Positions 21,095 through 32,235 of a stretch of DNA of 32,388 bases are shown here, one piece after another; position 1 is the stretch's first letter, and each line of letters begins with the position of its first letter. A model generated the notes under the pieces. That model was not told where the DNA came from. It ran no database searches and worked only from the letters and a program-made list of their open reading frames with translations. The position numbers and the translations under genes were made by a program. Origin of the DNA: Oehlia diaphana (Eukaryota > Glomeromycota > Glomeromycetes > Glomerales > Glomeraceae); assembly GCA_003833135.1 (NCBI GenBank), contig QZLH01000446.1:56970-89357 (forward strand), read 5' to 3'.

Positions 21095-21130
21095 TCATGA
21101 GATCGACCTAAATTTGGATCGATCATATGA
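21095..21130. repeat. Palindrome where the kinase C-lobe is missing
   Basis: GATCGACC and GGATCGATC form the arms around a TAAATTT centre (one bulged base), with partly matching outer bases (TCATGA/ATATGA). It lies at the edge of the segment that replaces the lost C-lobe exon, so it may be a transposon end or deletion scar. Function unknown. Confidence 0.35.
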
Positions 21131-22017
21131 CGGAATGTTATCTAGGCAAAATATTTATGATTCGTAAAAATTTTGCCAACATATCACCAATAAATATTTT
21201 CGGAATAACTTCGAATTATAATAAAAGTATTAATAAATTAGTGGATAAAGTAGGAGATTAGGCGAAAAAATTAATTAAGATGTGTTATCAAATTATTAGA
21301 TAATATTTAACAAAGCTTATTATTTGATATAATAAATTAAAATTTATTTAATTATTGTAATTGCAATTTTCATTATAATAATATTATATTGTAAGTTTAA
21401 ATTACCTCATTTAAAAAATCTGAACATATATCAGAAGAATTATTCAAACTTTTCAATGCATATTTATCAAAATAACTTCTACGCCATTTTTGCTTTTCAA
21501 TATCCCAATTATGAATATATCCTTCAGGCCATTTAGCTGAATAAATCTTACCAAAACTACCTTTCGCAATATAAGTGATATTTTGAAATTTTGAAATTTT
21601 TCAAAAGGGATCCATTCAAGATATTTTTTATGATATACAGCATTAAGTTGTGATTGCTGTATAAATTCATAAATACCTTTATTTCCACTAGTCCAATTTT
21701 TAAAGTTATCTTTAAATCTTTTAGCATTACAAGATTGACACCATTCCAGGTTCATTACATTCTCCACATATTCCATATGCTTGTTCTCTTTTTTCTAAAT
21801 CTCCAATATAAATTACTCTTTCATCTTCATTTTCTGGTTCAATAGTTGAATCAATAGTAGGAATTGCAACATGGACCTTTTAATAGACAAAAAATTATTA
21901 ATATTTTAACTACAAAAATTCAATAAAATAATTATAATCTTAAAAATATTAAATTGCCAATACCTGATATTTCCTTGCATCAGTATTCACCCATAAATTT
22001 TTTGGGGCTTCATCCAT

Positions 22018-23966
22018 ATTAATTGAGCTGTGGATTATAATTTTAATTTTAGTTAATATAAATAAATAACTACATTACTCAAAAATAAATTTCAGAATTT
22101 TTTTTTTTTTTATTATTAGTAACGTGTTTATTAATTATGATCAGGTTTCTCAAAGCTAAGAAAAATACATAATAGAAATAAACACCCAGAAGAAAAATTT
22201 CAGAATTATTGGGTAAAAGAAAAAAATTATGAATTGAACGAAGTGTGCACATTTGTAATACTTATTTGTATTTACTACTTGTACTACTATTGTATACAAA
22301 AATTACTATTTGTGTAACAAAGAAAATTCGGATCATCATAAAAATAATCTAACCCGAAATGGTTAAAATGAAAAATGCGAAGTAAAATTATTTTCGGTAA
22401 TGTAGATCATATAATTTTTTTTTTGTATTTTCAAAAAAAAAAAAAAAAATAAATAAATACAGTAGCAATAAGTCTATAATAGAAAATCATTGCCAAATTA
22501 TATATCAAAATAAATTAATTTGGAATAAAAATATTAATTAATATATTTTAATTAACGAAAATCAAGGTGGATACAGATTATAGTTCGCACATAAGCTTTT
22601 TTTGTCTTTACGCTACGCTAGGAAGATAAATAATAATATTGTACTATGATTGGTTAAATGAACCTTGTCTAGTAAAATATGGTAAATGAAAGAAATGTAA
22701 GGTATTTCAAACTATTATCCGTATGGAGAAGATAATATTATGAAGATGATCAAACATTGAAGGATCGAAAATTTTATTGTACATACGTAAATCAATAATA
22801 ATCTTGAAAAGTTTATTATGCTATTTTAAATTGAGTAAATTTTAAAACAAAAAAGAAGATATATTTATATTTTATCATAAATGATATTTATCTAATTATG
22901 TATTAAGAGATATATTTTTTGAATTGAGACCATATTTTCCATATTACCTAATTTACACTTATCTTTGATGAGGCGTAAAAAAATTGAGAATGAATAAAGT
23001 GTGAAAATTATGGTCAAGTAGTAAATAGCTCTTGTATCTAACGGACTACAGTTTCATATATCATATTTTGAATATTGTATTTTATAGAGAATTTTTCAAA
23101 ATTAATGCAAAAAATGTCAAATACTTCACGCAAACGAATATAATGCTCAAAAGTTGGAGAATGCTGAAAATGCTAATGAAAATTTAGTTGGTTTGATAGG
23201 TGCATGTTTTAAATTTATTTACAAAATTACGTTTCTATTAACTCATATCAAGCATAAAACTATGATGGTGAAAAAAGAATGATTGAAAATAATCTGATTG
23301 AAGATACTAATTGTGTTATGTTTCGTTAAATTATCTCGTATAAAAATTAAAGAACTTGTTACTTTTAGAATATTGTTATAAAACGAAAACAAATGAATTT
23401 GAAATTGATATTTATATGTAAGTTTTGAATTAGTAGACTTATTATTTATTAACTCGATATTACAAATAATATTTGAATTCATCATTATTTCTAAATTATG
23501 ATATTACAATTAGTATAGTACCTCCCTCCTATTACGTAATTGATTGTGAAACATAGATTAAATAAATTAGCCTTTTTTTTTTTTGACTTTATTTTCCCAA
23601 ATTTTCTCACGAACTCTGCACTTTGCATATTAATCATGAAATCACGCACCCGTGTCAAAAATAAATGACATTTGAAATTTTTTAATTGTGTATTGTTTAA
23701 TCATTATTCGTTTGTATTGATAAACTATTTCTATTGAATTCTGTAACTAACCAGTCTATCTATAAAATGACTAAAAGCCAAATTAAATAAACTATGCAAC
23801 CTATACCTTTTCACTTCTATTCTAACCAATAACAAGTTTTCATGAATCCATGTTGAAACTATAGATCTATTATCAAGTATACTATTCATCATTTTCTGCT
23901 CAGTTACTAATTTTAATGAAATTTTATCGTTTCTTTTTTTAATTTTTTCATTATTTCATCTGCTTT

Positions 23967-23968
<2 letters not shown>
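22018..23968. other. Intergenic AT-rich DNA
   Basis: No convincing gene, RNA or transposon end was found. The 80-codon frame at 23243-23485 (minus) is low-complexity and unsupported. Confidence 0.5.
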
Positions 23969-24041
<73 letters not shown>

Positions 24042-24560
24042 TATTCGTCTGCTCTTTTGTTTTATTCCTGTTTCTTCTATTTATTTTACCAAATCCTCTT
24101 TTCCTTGCTAAATTAAAATTTTCAATTATTCATAACAATATAGACTAAAAATCACCTTTTTTTCTTCCTTATCGTTAGTAATTTTATTGAATCTATTATT
24201 TTACACACCCTTAATAATTCCAATAATTCCCTTTTCTACTAAGATTGATGATTGTTCAAGTAATATATTCGTAAACTCTATATTTATGTTTCGTACCATT
24301 GCTGATTGATCTACGTCACCTGCCTTTAACAACTATTCTTCATAAGGCACTATTGCACTCAAAATTACCTCTTTAATCGTAAACTCATTTGTTTCACATA
24401 TCCAAATATGATCCCAATCTTCGACTTCTTTTTCACATCGTATACATATCTCACTAGGCACTATCTCACTATCAATCATATTTGCTTCTCTTTTAAACAA
24501 TATGGCGTATGTCGGTATTTCGCCTTTTTCTTATGATGAAAAGGTGCCTCATTAATCTTT
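23969..24560 (-). pseudogene. 5'-truncated LINE 3' end with 71-nt poly(A)
   Basis: On the minus strand a degraded frame encodes a zinc-knuckle-like segment, CIRCEKEVEDWDHIWIC (C-x2-C-x8-H-x3-C), followed by ETNEFTIKEVI, then a stop, further unreadable sequence and an uninterrupted run of 71 A (23969-24039 as T on the plus strand). The same C-x2-x-x8-H-x3-C spacing occurs near the end of the LINE at 26938-32388, with one Cys lost there, so this is a relative of that element. The upstream (5') border is uncertain, near 24560. Endonuclease and reverse transcriptase are absent. The long pure A tract suggests a fairly recent insertion, unless it is an assembly artefact. Confidence 0.6.
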
Positions 24561-26461
24561 TATATTAATTATTTATGAATTTAATAATAGGGGGAAACTA
24601 TCGCAATTTGATTTTAGGAATTGACTTTTTAGGAATAGATTGAAACCAAGCATTGTGATATTTTTTTTTATTTTGTTATTTATTTCGAATAATACGAATG
24701 TTTTGTAATATGAATAATATGAATAAAGGAATTGTTTTTGTAGCATAAGGTGGCAAACGTTTATTGGACGGGCTTAAGTCCTACAACATCAACAAGCCGA
24801 ATAATACGCGTATGCTGACATTTATGTTATGTTGACACATGACACCTAGTGGTAGGAAAAAAAAAGAACACTATCAACCGATTAGTACATTTATTCTATT
24901 CATTTCAACGAAATAAAATCGTTTTCAGATAATTTCTAAAACATATTCTAATACTAAAATATGCATAAAAACCTACAAATATTTTTTTTTTTTATACATC
25001 GACATCTTGATGATAATCATCCTCACGAAGGAGTTTTAACTGCTAAATAAATCAATTACATTGTATACTTTACAACTTACATACAAAACTAGTATAATGT
25101 AACATAAAAAACGATTTCCATTCCTCATCATCAATCCTGCCGAGCTCATTAATTTTCATCAAAAAAAAAAATTTGCAAAACTTGCACCTTCTTTATCATT
25201 TCGACGATTTGAAATGAAATGTATTTACCTTTGATTTTTTTTACCAATCTATTTTGCCACCAAAGGCATTCTTCATTTAAGTTATATTTCTGAAATTTTA
25301 TTTTTTTTTTTTTAAAAAAAGATTTTCAGCGTTATGAAATTTGACTACTATAATTATTATAGGACCCCGTTTTTTGTTTGATCGTTAAATCAATTTTCAA
25401 AATTAAAAAAGCTAATTTTTTTTTTCAAAAAATAAATAATAAAATAAAAGAGAATATATATATATTTTTTTGTTTTTTTATTACATATTTTTCTTTTCGA
25501 GTGATGACAACAATGAGTATTTTTTGTTTAGTAAAAAGCAAATTTTGTGATAAAAATCTGGTACAGCAGAATATGAAGATGCAGTTTTTTAGAATTGAAT
25601 TACAAAATTATTAAAGATTGAGATGGAAGGGATTTACAACACACGTAAAGGGATGATGTTGTTCATATATTTGGGAAGTTTACATACTTTATATTAAAGT
25701 GGATGGAGTTGAACCCCCTGAAACCATCTTTAACTTATATTCAACAAATTCTTACCAATATTTCTTACCCAACATTTAATGAACAACTCATAACAGAATA
25801 TATCATTACACCACAATCTTAAAACAAAAGAAATAAATCTGATATAAACCAAACAAATTAACTAAAAAAAAAATTTAAAAAGACTAAGAACTTGTAGTGA
25901 TACCAAAAATAATCAATTATGTGTATCGGTTACATATTCCCTACAAGATGATCAATCCGATGACATTATGCAATGACGTACAAATTTCAGAGGAGTAAAA
26001 TTAGTAGCAATGACAATTAGAATTTCTTTCTTTGATAGTTTTAATTTTAATGTAATATTAAATTTAATATTATGTAATTGATTTAAAAATAATGTATTTT
26101 TGATAAAGAATAAATTTTTTAGTAATAATATTAATAAAATAACGAATTAATTCATTTAAAAAGATTATTTTACGGCATAGCAATTCTAGCGTTTCCTAAT
26201 AACAAATTTTTCATACTTATTAATTAAATATACAATTTATTTGGATAATTTAATATTTTAATTAAAATAAAAAAAATAAAATAAGGAGTCAAATAAAAGT
26301 AAAAAATTATGTGAAAAGATTATTATTGTAAAGACAAACTATTTGAAACTTTAGGTTAAATATTATGTATTAAAATACTTTGGTGTTAAATGGTTTCACG
26401 TAAAGAGCATTATTTTAAGGAATGGTTGACGTAATTTTGCACCAAAATCATGAATTTTTAG
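24561..26461. other. Intergenic AT-rich DNA
   Basis: No gene is supported. A slightly more GC-rich patch around 24745-24860 (with AAGTCCTACAACATC) has no recognisable coding or RNA signature. The 78-codon frame at 25378-25614 is low-complexity. Confidence 0.45.
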
Positions 26462-26640
26462 CGAGTATTGCTAAATATCACCACTGGTGATTGTCACCCT
26501 ACCAGAATTAGGGTAGAATTTTGGGCAGAATTAAAAATGACATAACAACTGCAAAAAATGGTATTGCTAAATCTCACCGCAGATGATTAAGCACTAGCAA
26601 ATATTTACGGGCAGAATTTCATGTCATTTTTATTATATTC
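26462..26640. repeat. MITE-like repeat: two direct copies plus inverted arms
   Basis: TATTGCTAAATATCACC at 26466-26482 recurs as TATTGCTAAATCTCACC at 26562-26578, and each copy is followed by a GGGCAGAATT (26523-26532 and 26609-26618). The first copy contains the small palindrome ATCACC-ACT-GGTGAT. A separate 12-base inverted pair (TAAAAATGACAT near 26531 and ATGTCATTTTTA near 26621) encloses the second copy. The arrangement suggests a duplicated or nested miniature element; family unknown. Confidence 0.5.
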
Positions 26641-26937
26641 TTCTGACGAATAGAATACTCTCCATTCAAATAATTTGAATTGTGTAACAGGAAAATCTGC
26701 GATATTACTATTAATGTCATTTACAAAGTTCCAATAGAATTTTGTGGCTAATGGAAATTTTGTTCTTATGATGCTAACGAAAAAATTTAGTAACACGCAT
26801 TTCTTTATTAGTGATGTATATATACAGTACGTAATTATAAAATTATTTTTATGTGTATTTATTACGGTTTTTTAGATCAATTTTTTTAACATTTTTAACC
26901 GAAAATTCAAAAAAAAATTTTAATTTTTTTAATCATA

Positions 26938-27006
<69 letters not shown>

Positions 27007-27229
27007 CTTTGTAAAGGCGCGATCATGTTTATTGATAATAATGTTAGAGTAATACAATATATTTACAAACGTAAAATAAAATATAGTATTCTAATTTTAA
27101 TTAAACATTATCAACATACTGCCCCTTCAGAAAGAAAAGACCGACCTGTCATCTTGAGATCAAAGGTAACCCGTCATAATAGGTTTAAAAATTTAACCAA
27201 TGACCTCCCTTATCGAACACTAGGCTATT
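27007..27229 (-). other. LINE 3' untranslated region
   Basis: It lies between the stop codon of the last LINE frame (TAG ending at 27230) and the poly(A) tract. It has somewhat higher GC than its surroundings, including GGTTACC and AGGTCGGTC motifs on the minus strand. Three-prime ends of LINEs are recognised by the element's own reverse transcriptase, so this is the probable recognition region, by family knowledge rather than direct evidence. Confidence 0.5.
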
Positions 27230-27973
27230 CTATAGCTCCCAACGTAAACTTACTATTTTATCTAATTTGTTAATTACTAATTTAGATTTGTTGGCTGACT
27301 TTTTCATCTTTGCATTAATCCCTCTCTGATGTTCTAGATCAGCTAGTTTAACATTTTTATACTCCCATATAAGAACTTTGAAATCAAAAATTAATTTATT
27401 AACCAAACCATCTAATAACCTTATCCTATCTTTGTCTATCATTTTGTAACTCTTGAATAGGTTAACTAAATCTATATGCACAAAACCTTTTGCTAACATA
27501 AACAAATTATATGTTTTATTAAAGTTCCAAATCCGGCAAAGTAAAATTTCTTTAAGAATATTCTCAGAATTTATATTTTCTTCTTGACTATTAACTAATA
27601 TCAAATCTTGTATGTATTGTTGTAATTTCCCTATTATGTTTTCATTTATTTGTTCTAACTGTTCACATTTCCATAGGTGTAAATATGTTTCATTATCTTT
27701 TAAATACATAGGACATTTCCATTTAGAATTATAAACATGTGGCTTTCTTTTAAATAGATTATCCAGTATTGGTAATTCTTCTGTCCGAATTTTAACTTTA
27801 AATGAATTTAATTCATGTTCTGAAAAATTTGTTAATTCGGTATTACCTTTAAGCACTTTAAATGTACTTGACCAATCTATTTCTGCAAGCGTCTCGGAAT
27901 TATTCCAATACTCATTTCTATGTAAGTTAAAAAATTCTTCTATCTGTTGAGTTTCCCTTATATGTTTAATCAT
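27230..27973 (-). pseudogene. LINE ORF2 C-terminal part with zinc knuckle
   Basis: A 247-codon open frame forming the end of ORF2. It contains KCPMYLKDNETYLHLWKCE, equivalent to a C-x2-C-x8-H-x3-C nucleic-acid-binding knuckle in which the second Cys is Tyr. The rest is helix-rich and Lys-rich at the end. It is joined to the upstream RNase H region by a frame change near 28030. Comparison with the intact knuckle in the truncated LINE at 24.4 kb shows which residue was lost. Confidence 0.65.
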
Positions 27974-27998
27974 AATTGTAACATCTTTTTCTATAGGA

Positions 27999-28604
27999 TT
28001 ATAATTCCAACAAACATTTCGTTCCTTTATACAATAAAAGTTTTAGATCAATATATATAGGATCTTTGTCTAGAGCGTCTTTAGCTAATTTATCTACAAT
28101 ATTATTGTATTCACTATTGTTATGCACTTTAACTTTAACTAACAACACTGATAATTTAAAAAATTTGATTATTTTAAACCCTAATATCCACCATGCGTTG
28201 TATGGTCGTTTTCCTTTTGATATTTGTTGTAAAGACTCTTTTTTTAATTCATTAAATATGTTAATTATGGCTTGTATGTCAACATATATCGTGATATTCG
28301 CATTTTTGGGACAAACTAATAACACTAATATAATTGCTATGAGTTCTGCTTTGAATGCTGATGGATTGTCTGTAATATTGACATTGAATTCAAATCTTTT
28401 TGGGCTATTGATCAAGAAAGCACTACCCATGTCCACTGCTGTGAGTGTATATTTTTTAAACGACCTATCTGTGTATGCTTCAATGTTTTTAACTGATTCT
28501 AAACTATCTTTGATCTTTAATAAATCATTTCTAATTCTTGGTAGATGAACAAATGTCAATAAATTAGAAGGAATTTGATCTATACCATTGTCAACTAATT
28601 TCAT
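27999..28604 (-). pseudogene. LINE RNase H domain
   Basis: This 201-codon frame shows the RNase H1 motifs in order: AYTDRS (first Asp, usually TDGS), FKAELIAI (Glu), IYVDIQAI (second Asp, usually TDSQ) and NNIVDKLAKDAL (last Asp). All four acidic residues are present. The domain removes RNA from the RNA-DNA hybrid during second-strand synthesis in I/Tad-type LINEs. It follows the linker frame after one in-frame TAG (28623-28625), so it is no longer joined to the reverse transcriptase. Confidence 0.75.
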
Positions 28605-28622
28605 AATACTATTATTTTTGGC

Positions 28623-29183
28623 CTATACTAAACATTTGAATACTGACATATCTAATATGTATCGATCATCTATACTTTTCACATTGATCTTAACTGAGTC
28701 ATTTATATTCAACAGACATCTCCGTTTAACACCTTTCCTTTTACTTTTTGTATAAATTTTTTTCAAATCACACCCTGTACATTTCTTAATAATGGGTAAT
28801 TGCACAGAAGAAGATATGTTATCAACTCCAATATCATGTATCCAATGTTCAACAATCGTACCTTCTTTTCCTATTTCTATGACTCTTCCTAAATAAGCCA
28901 TGGCATTTTTCTCATGATAAAATGCCAACCAATTACGTTTTTTAACTTCTATGATCAAATCATTTCTGATACTTTTACAACTCCTTTCCATATGAAATTC
29001 ACCTTTTAGTCTTCTAGAAAAATCCTTTTCCAATAAACACTTCTGCTTTATGACCTTAAACCAACTAGGCTTACGTCCTTTAGTGTTAATCCCTAATGTT
29101 GTTCTTAAATCTCTGAAATTCAATAATCGATCACCTCCTGAAGAGATTAATTGACTAATAAAATATATGCCATATCTCATCAA
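28623..29183 (-). pseudogene. LINE linker between RT and RNase H
   Basis: A 186-codon frame without a named domain, located where I/Tad-type LINEs have the region between RT thumb and RNase H. It has a CTGCDLKKIY motif (two Cys) and many basic residues, so nucleic-acid binding is plausible. It is in the same frame as the RNase H segment, separated only by a TAG. The 600 bases before it (29190-29795) are the same region in a heavily frameshifted state. Confidence 0.5.
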
Positions 29184-29794
29184 TTGTTAGTTCATTCAAT
29201 TTTTGAATAATTCATTATGTGTAAAAAAATCCGTTATTCGCAATGAACCTCTACTAATAATATTTTCATCTTATCCACTACTTCTAAAAGTTAAATTATA
29301 ATCATATATTATTGCCAACATTGCTGCTATAATGTTGTGTTTAACTTTAAGATTACATGACTTAATATTCCATTTTGTCGTTAGGGCTTTAGTTAAAATC
29401 ATTTCAGACTGTAATTATTTATTACGTATTCTTGTAATAATACCTAAGATTTCTTTTGCATTAAACTGATTATATAATCTCATTACTTGTCTTTGCAATT
29501 GTATCGTACCTATGTCTTTAACTCCATATCCCAAAGATGAATGTATCACACTATTTGGTATGGTAGTAACTAATGATGTTTTCTGTTTGAACATGGAACA
29601 GCATAATTTATTTAGTTATTCTATCTGATTATGATTCCAAATCATTAATTGTGATTTGTATTCAATCCTGGGTATAATGACATGGTTGTATATATATTTC
29701 ATTTATAGGCCAGTAACTCTTTTCTTATGTATAATCCTATTATAATTTCTAATTATATCTTTACATTGATTTAAAACAAATTTCATGTTAAGGT

Positions 29795-31350
29795 TTAAAT
29801 TAACCTACAATCCAAAATTCTGACTGATTCTCCCACTCTAATCAGTTTAATTTTTCTGATTTCTGATCCGAAATTGATATTGATTTCTCCATCTACCGTT
29901 TGTAATTCTTCATTCATTGTCATTGCAAATTTTTCATAGTTTGTCTGAATATTATTCATCTTATTGAATTCATCTGCTATGAACAGAATTCTCTCCAGCA
30001 AATGTTTACTTCCTATTAGCCATGTTACATCATCCATATATGTTTGAGATGAAATAATAGCAGATAATGACTTTTTGTAAGATGCTTGTATGTTAGTCTT
30101 CCAATTGTATTCTATCTTGTATCCCATCCTTAAATTATCAATTTCTGTCAATAGGGGATCGTAATATATTGTCTACAAAAGAGATAATATGACCTCCCCT
30201 TGATCTATCCCGATTTGTGATGTAAATTGTGGAGTGATACCGTTATATCTGATTATAGCTTTTTTACTATTTATGAATAAATTTGTAATCAATTGTATCA
30301 GTATTTTGGGAATTTTAATTCTGTCCATCACAAATTTTAACATCTTTACATCTATCCGGTCATATGCCTTAGAGAGGTCTTGGAACATCAACCAAATGCG
30401 TTTTTTATTAATTTTAGCATCTTCTATACAGTTATTGATGATCTGTAATAGTACTTCTGTAGATCTGCCAGGTAACGCTGCATGATTACCACCTTTAAGT
30501 ATATTTTTTTCTGCAATTACAGCTGATAATCTTTTTGTAATGATTTTGACTAACGTTTTCTTAACATTTCTAGAAGTATTATGGGCCTTGTTTTAGTCAA
30601 CATATGTTCCCATTTCATGGTTTTGGGTATAGGATATAATAAAGCCTCTCTCCATTCACCCAGTATATCTCCTATTTGTAAACACATATTTGCTAGTTTA
30701 AGCGTTAGAGCCATTATATTAATGCCTAAATGTCTTAGTTCTTCATTTGAGACCTTTGATAGATCTGCGACTTTATCTTTAGCCAACTCTTGTATCGTAT
30801 CCTTCCACTCTTCTTCCGTAATCTCCTTAACAGCAGTATTATACCACTCATTATCAATGTCGTTTTTTGGTACATACTGCCTTTGCCATCTATCGTTCAT
30901 TATAATTCCGTTATTAACTTTTTTTCCTGCAACGTTTTGATAATACTCTATCATAGCTTCTGTAATTTCTTTTTCCGTAGAACAAAGTTGTTTTTAACCA
31001 TCTTTTTCTATAAGAACTTTATCAAGTGTTATTTTTTTCCTTTTCTTATTTAATATTGAATCTAACATGTGTTTTTTATTGTCTTGTAATTCTTTGTATC
31101 GTTTATCAATGTAGTACTTGATCTGTTCCTCTTTATATAAATCATCTTCTTCCACATATTTAATTTGTGTAATTTTAAACAAATCGATAACCAAATCTTT
31201 AAACTCTCTAATATTCATTTCCAGAAGTGGTTTCCTTTGGATTTGTAGCTTTTGCATCAATTCCATAATCGTGTCATAATATTGTTTAATGAACTTGTAT
31301 GTGACCTCTGGATTAATCAAATCTTTGAGTTTTTTATTTGTTAACTTCAT
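29795..31350 (-). pseudogene. LINE reverse transcriptase
   Basis: Reverse transcriptase in pieces. Fingers region: SKVSNEELRHLGI, then YPIPKT...TKTRPI. Motif A: FQDLSKAYDR (Asp at about 30377-30379). Motif B region: GIDQGEV. Motif C: YMDD (30029-30040). The upstream part (30994-31350) is the helical linker after the endonuclease. Lesions seen: TAA at 30994-30996, a frame change around 30560 after LLEML, and TAG at 30173-30175 where the family has Trp. The catalytic residues themselves are intact, so decay looks moderate in age. It copies its own RNA at the target site in active relatives. Confidence 0.8.
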
Positions 31351-31639
31351 TGAAATTAAAGAGAGTTGTCAGAGTTTCTTCTTATAAAAGAAAACAGCTT
31401 CTGATAAGTTATCTTTATTCAGATGTAGTTTCTTCGTTGGTAAATGCTCTTTCGCTTTATTAATTATCTGCTTTATGGAGTTCCATACTCAATTTAATGT
31501 AGTTATTGTAGGACATTCTTCAATTTTTAACATTTTTAATTCTTCCTCTAAGATTAGTTCCAACTGCTCTGTAAAAATCTTCCATTGATCATTTGTAATC
31601 TTGCTATAATCTATGACTTTTTCTACATTATGTCTTCTA

Positions 31640-32171
31640 TTCATAATCATTTGCAGTTTTTTGAAGATGTCGTCAATACTAAAATATTATGTAACTGCCA
31701 AATGATCCGTATTAAAATGTGAACTTTATTCGTCAAAGCATATATAAGGTCTGGGATCAATTCGAAGTTCACCCAATTGAAGTCGATTCTTGATGCAGTA
31801 TTGTTACGACATCATGTTGATAATGGTTTAGTGTAAAATAATGTATTCGTATCTTTGAATCTATAATTGTTTAAGATTTTAAAAAGATTAAGTTTCCACA
31901 GTATTAATAAATTTTTTCATTGTTTTTCTAAAAATTCTTCATAATTAATATTAAAATCTCCCAAAATTATGACCCAACTTTGGAGTTTCTGTTCACTTTT
32001 TATAATATCATTGATCTTGTTTATTTTCATGAAGTTTAATACTTGTTCTTGTTTCAAATTGGTATTTAGCCCTGCCACGTTAATTGTTGTTATTTTAAAT
32101 GTGTTATTGATATCCATGATGCCATCTTTTGCTGGCGATATATTTTGAGTTTGTTGTTGATGTACAATCAT
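31640..32171 (-). pseudogene. LINE endonuclease (EEP type), internally deleted
   Basis: The frame begins with an ATG at 32171 and soon reaches FKITTINVAGLNT, the start of exonuclease-endonuclease-phosphatase domains. About 30 residues later comes WVIILGDFNINYEEF (the GDFN active-site motif). The roughly 100 residues normally between these are missing. Further on, SRIDFNWVN and, in another frame, NTDHLAVT (the terminal TDH/SDH motif) are recognisable. The enzyme nicks the target DNA in intact LINEs; this copy is inactive. Confidence 0.65.
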
Positions 32172-32235
32172 TATTGACTATTATTTGGGGATGTTGTGTC
32201 ATTGTGTTCATTATTCAGATTAGCGTCTTGATTAG
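32171..32235 (-). pseudogene. LINE ORF1 C-terminal tail
   Basis: About 20 codons, rich in Asn, Asp and Thr (NTNQDANLNNEHNDTTS), end in TAA. The stop overlaps the ATG of the next frame as TAATG. Gag-like ORF1 proteins of LINEs commonly precede the endonuclease in this way, but no zinc knuckle or other ORF1 hallmark remains because the upstream part is replaced by another repeat. Confidence 0.4.

Larger units (their letters stand above)
20447..22017 (-). pseudogene. Kinase pseudogene lacking its C-lobe
   Basis: Read from 22017 downward: exon 1 (22017-21964) starts MDEAPKNLWVNTD; exon 2 (from 21879 down to about 21405) has the CGECNEPG motif, WCQSCNAKRF, NWTSGN, the glycine-loop region and an LKSLNN lysine motif. 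Tail exons (about 21085-20995, 20924-20886, one near 20550-20600, and a last one ending TGA at 20447-20449) splice in frame and give LPKPVNSS, DTSYTSQS, ISECLDV and NEICQGGE. Two lesions break exon 2: a frame change at the CNEPG/EWCQSC junction, and an 8-base tandem duplication (TTCAAAAT) after EKFQN. The exon that should carry the catalytic loop, activation segment and the rest of the C-lobe is absent; 21090-21400 holds unrelated AT-rich DNA and a palindrome. It is non-functional as a kinase. Exon-intron layout matches the kinase at 412. Confidence 0.75.

Noticed and set aside
25378..25614. 78-codon plus-strand frame
   Set aside because: Lys/Asn/Phe-rich low-complexity translation with no domain or splice support.
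28066..28548. 160-codon plus-strand frame
   Set aside because: It is antisense to the LINE RNase H, whose motifs are clearly readable on the minus strand.
30234..31053. Plus-strand frames over the RT region
   Set aside because: Shadows of the minus-strand reverse transcriptase.
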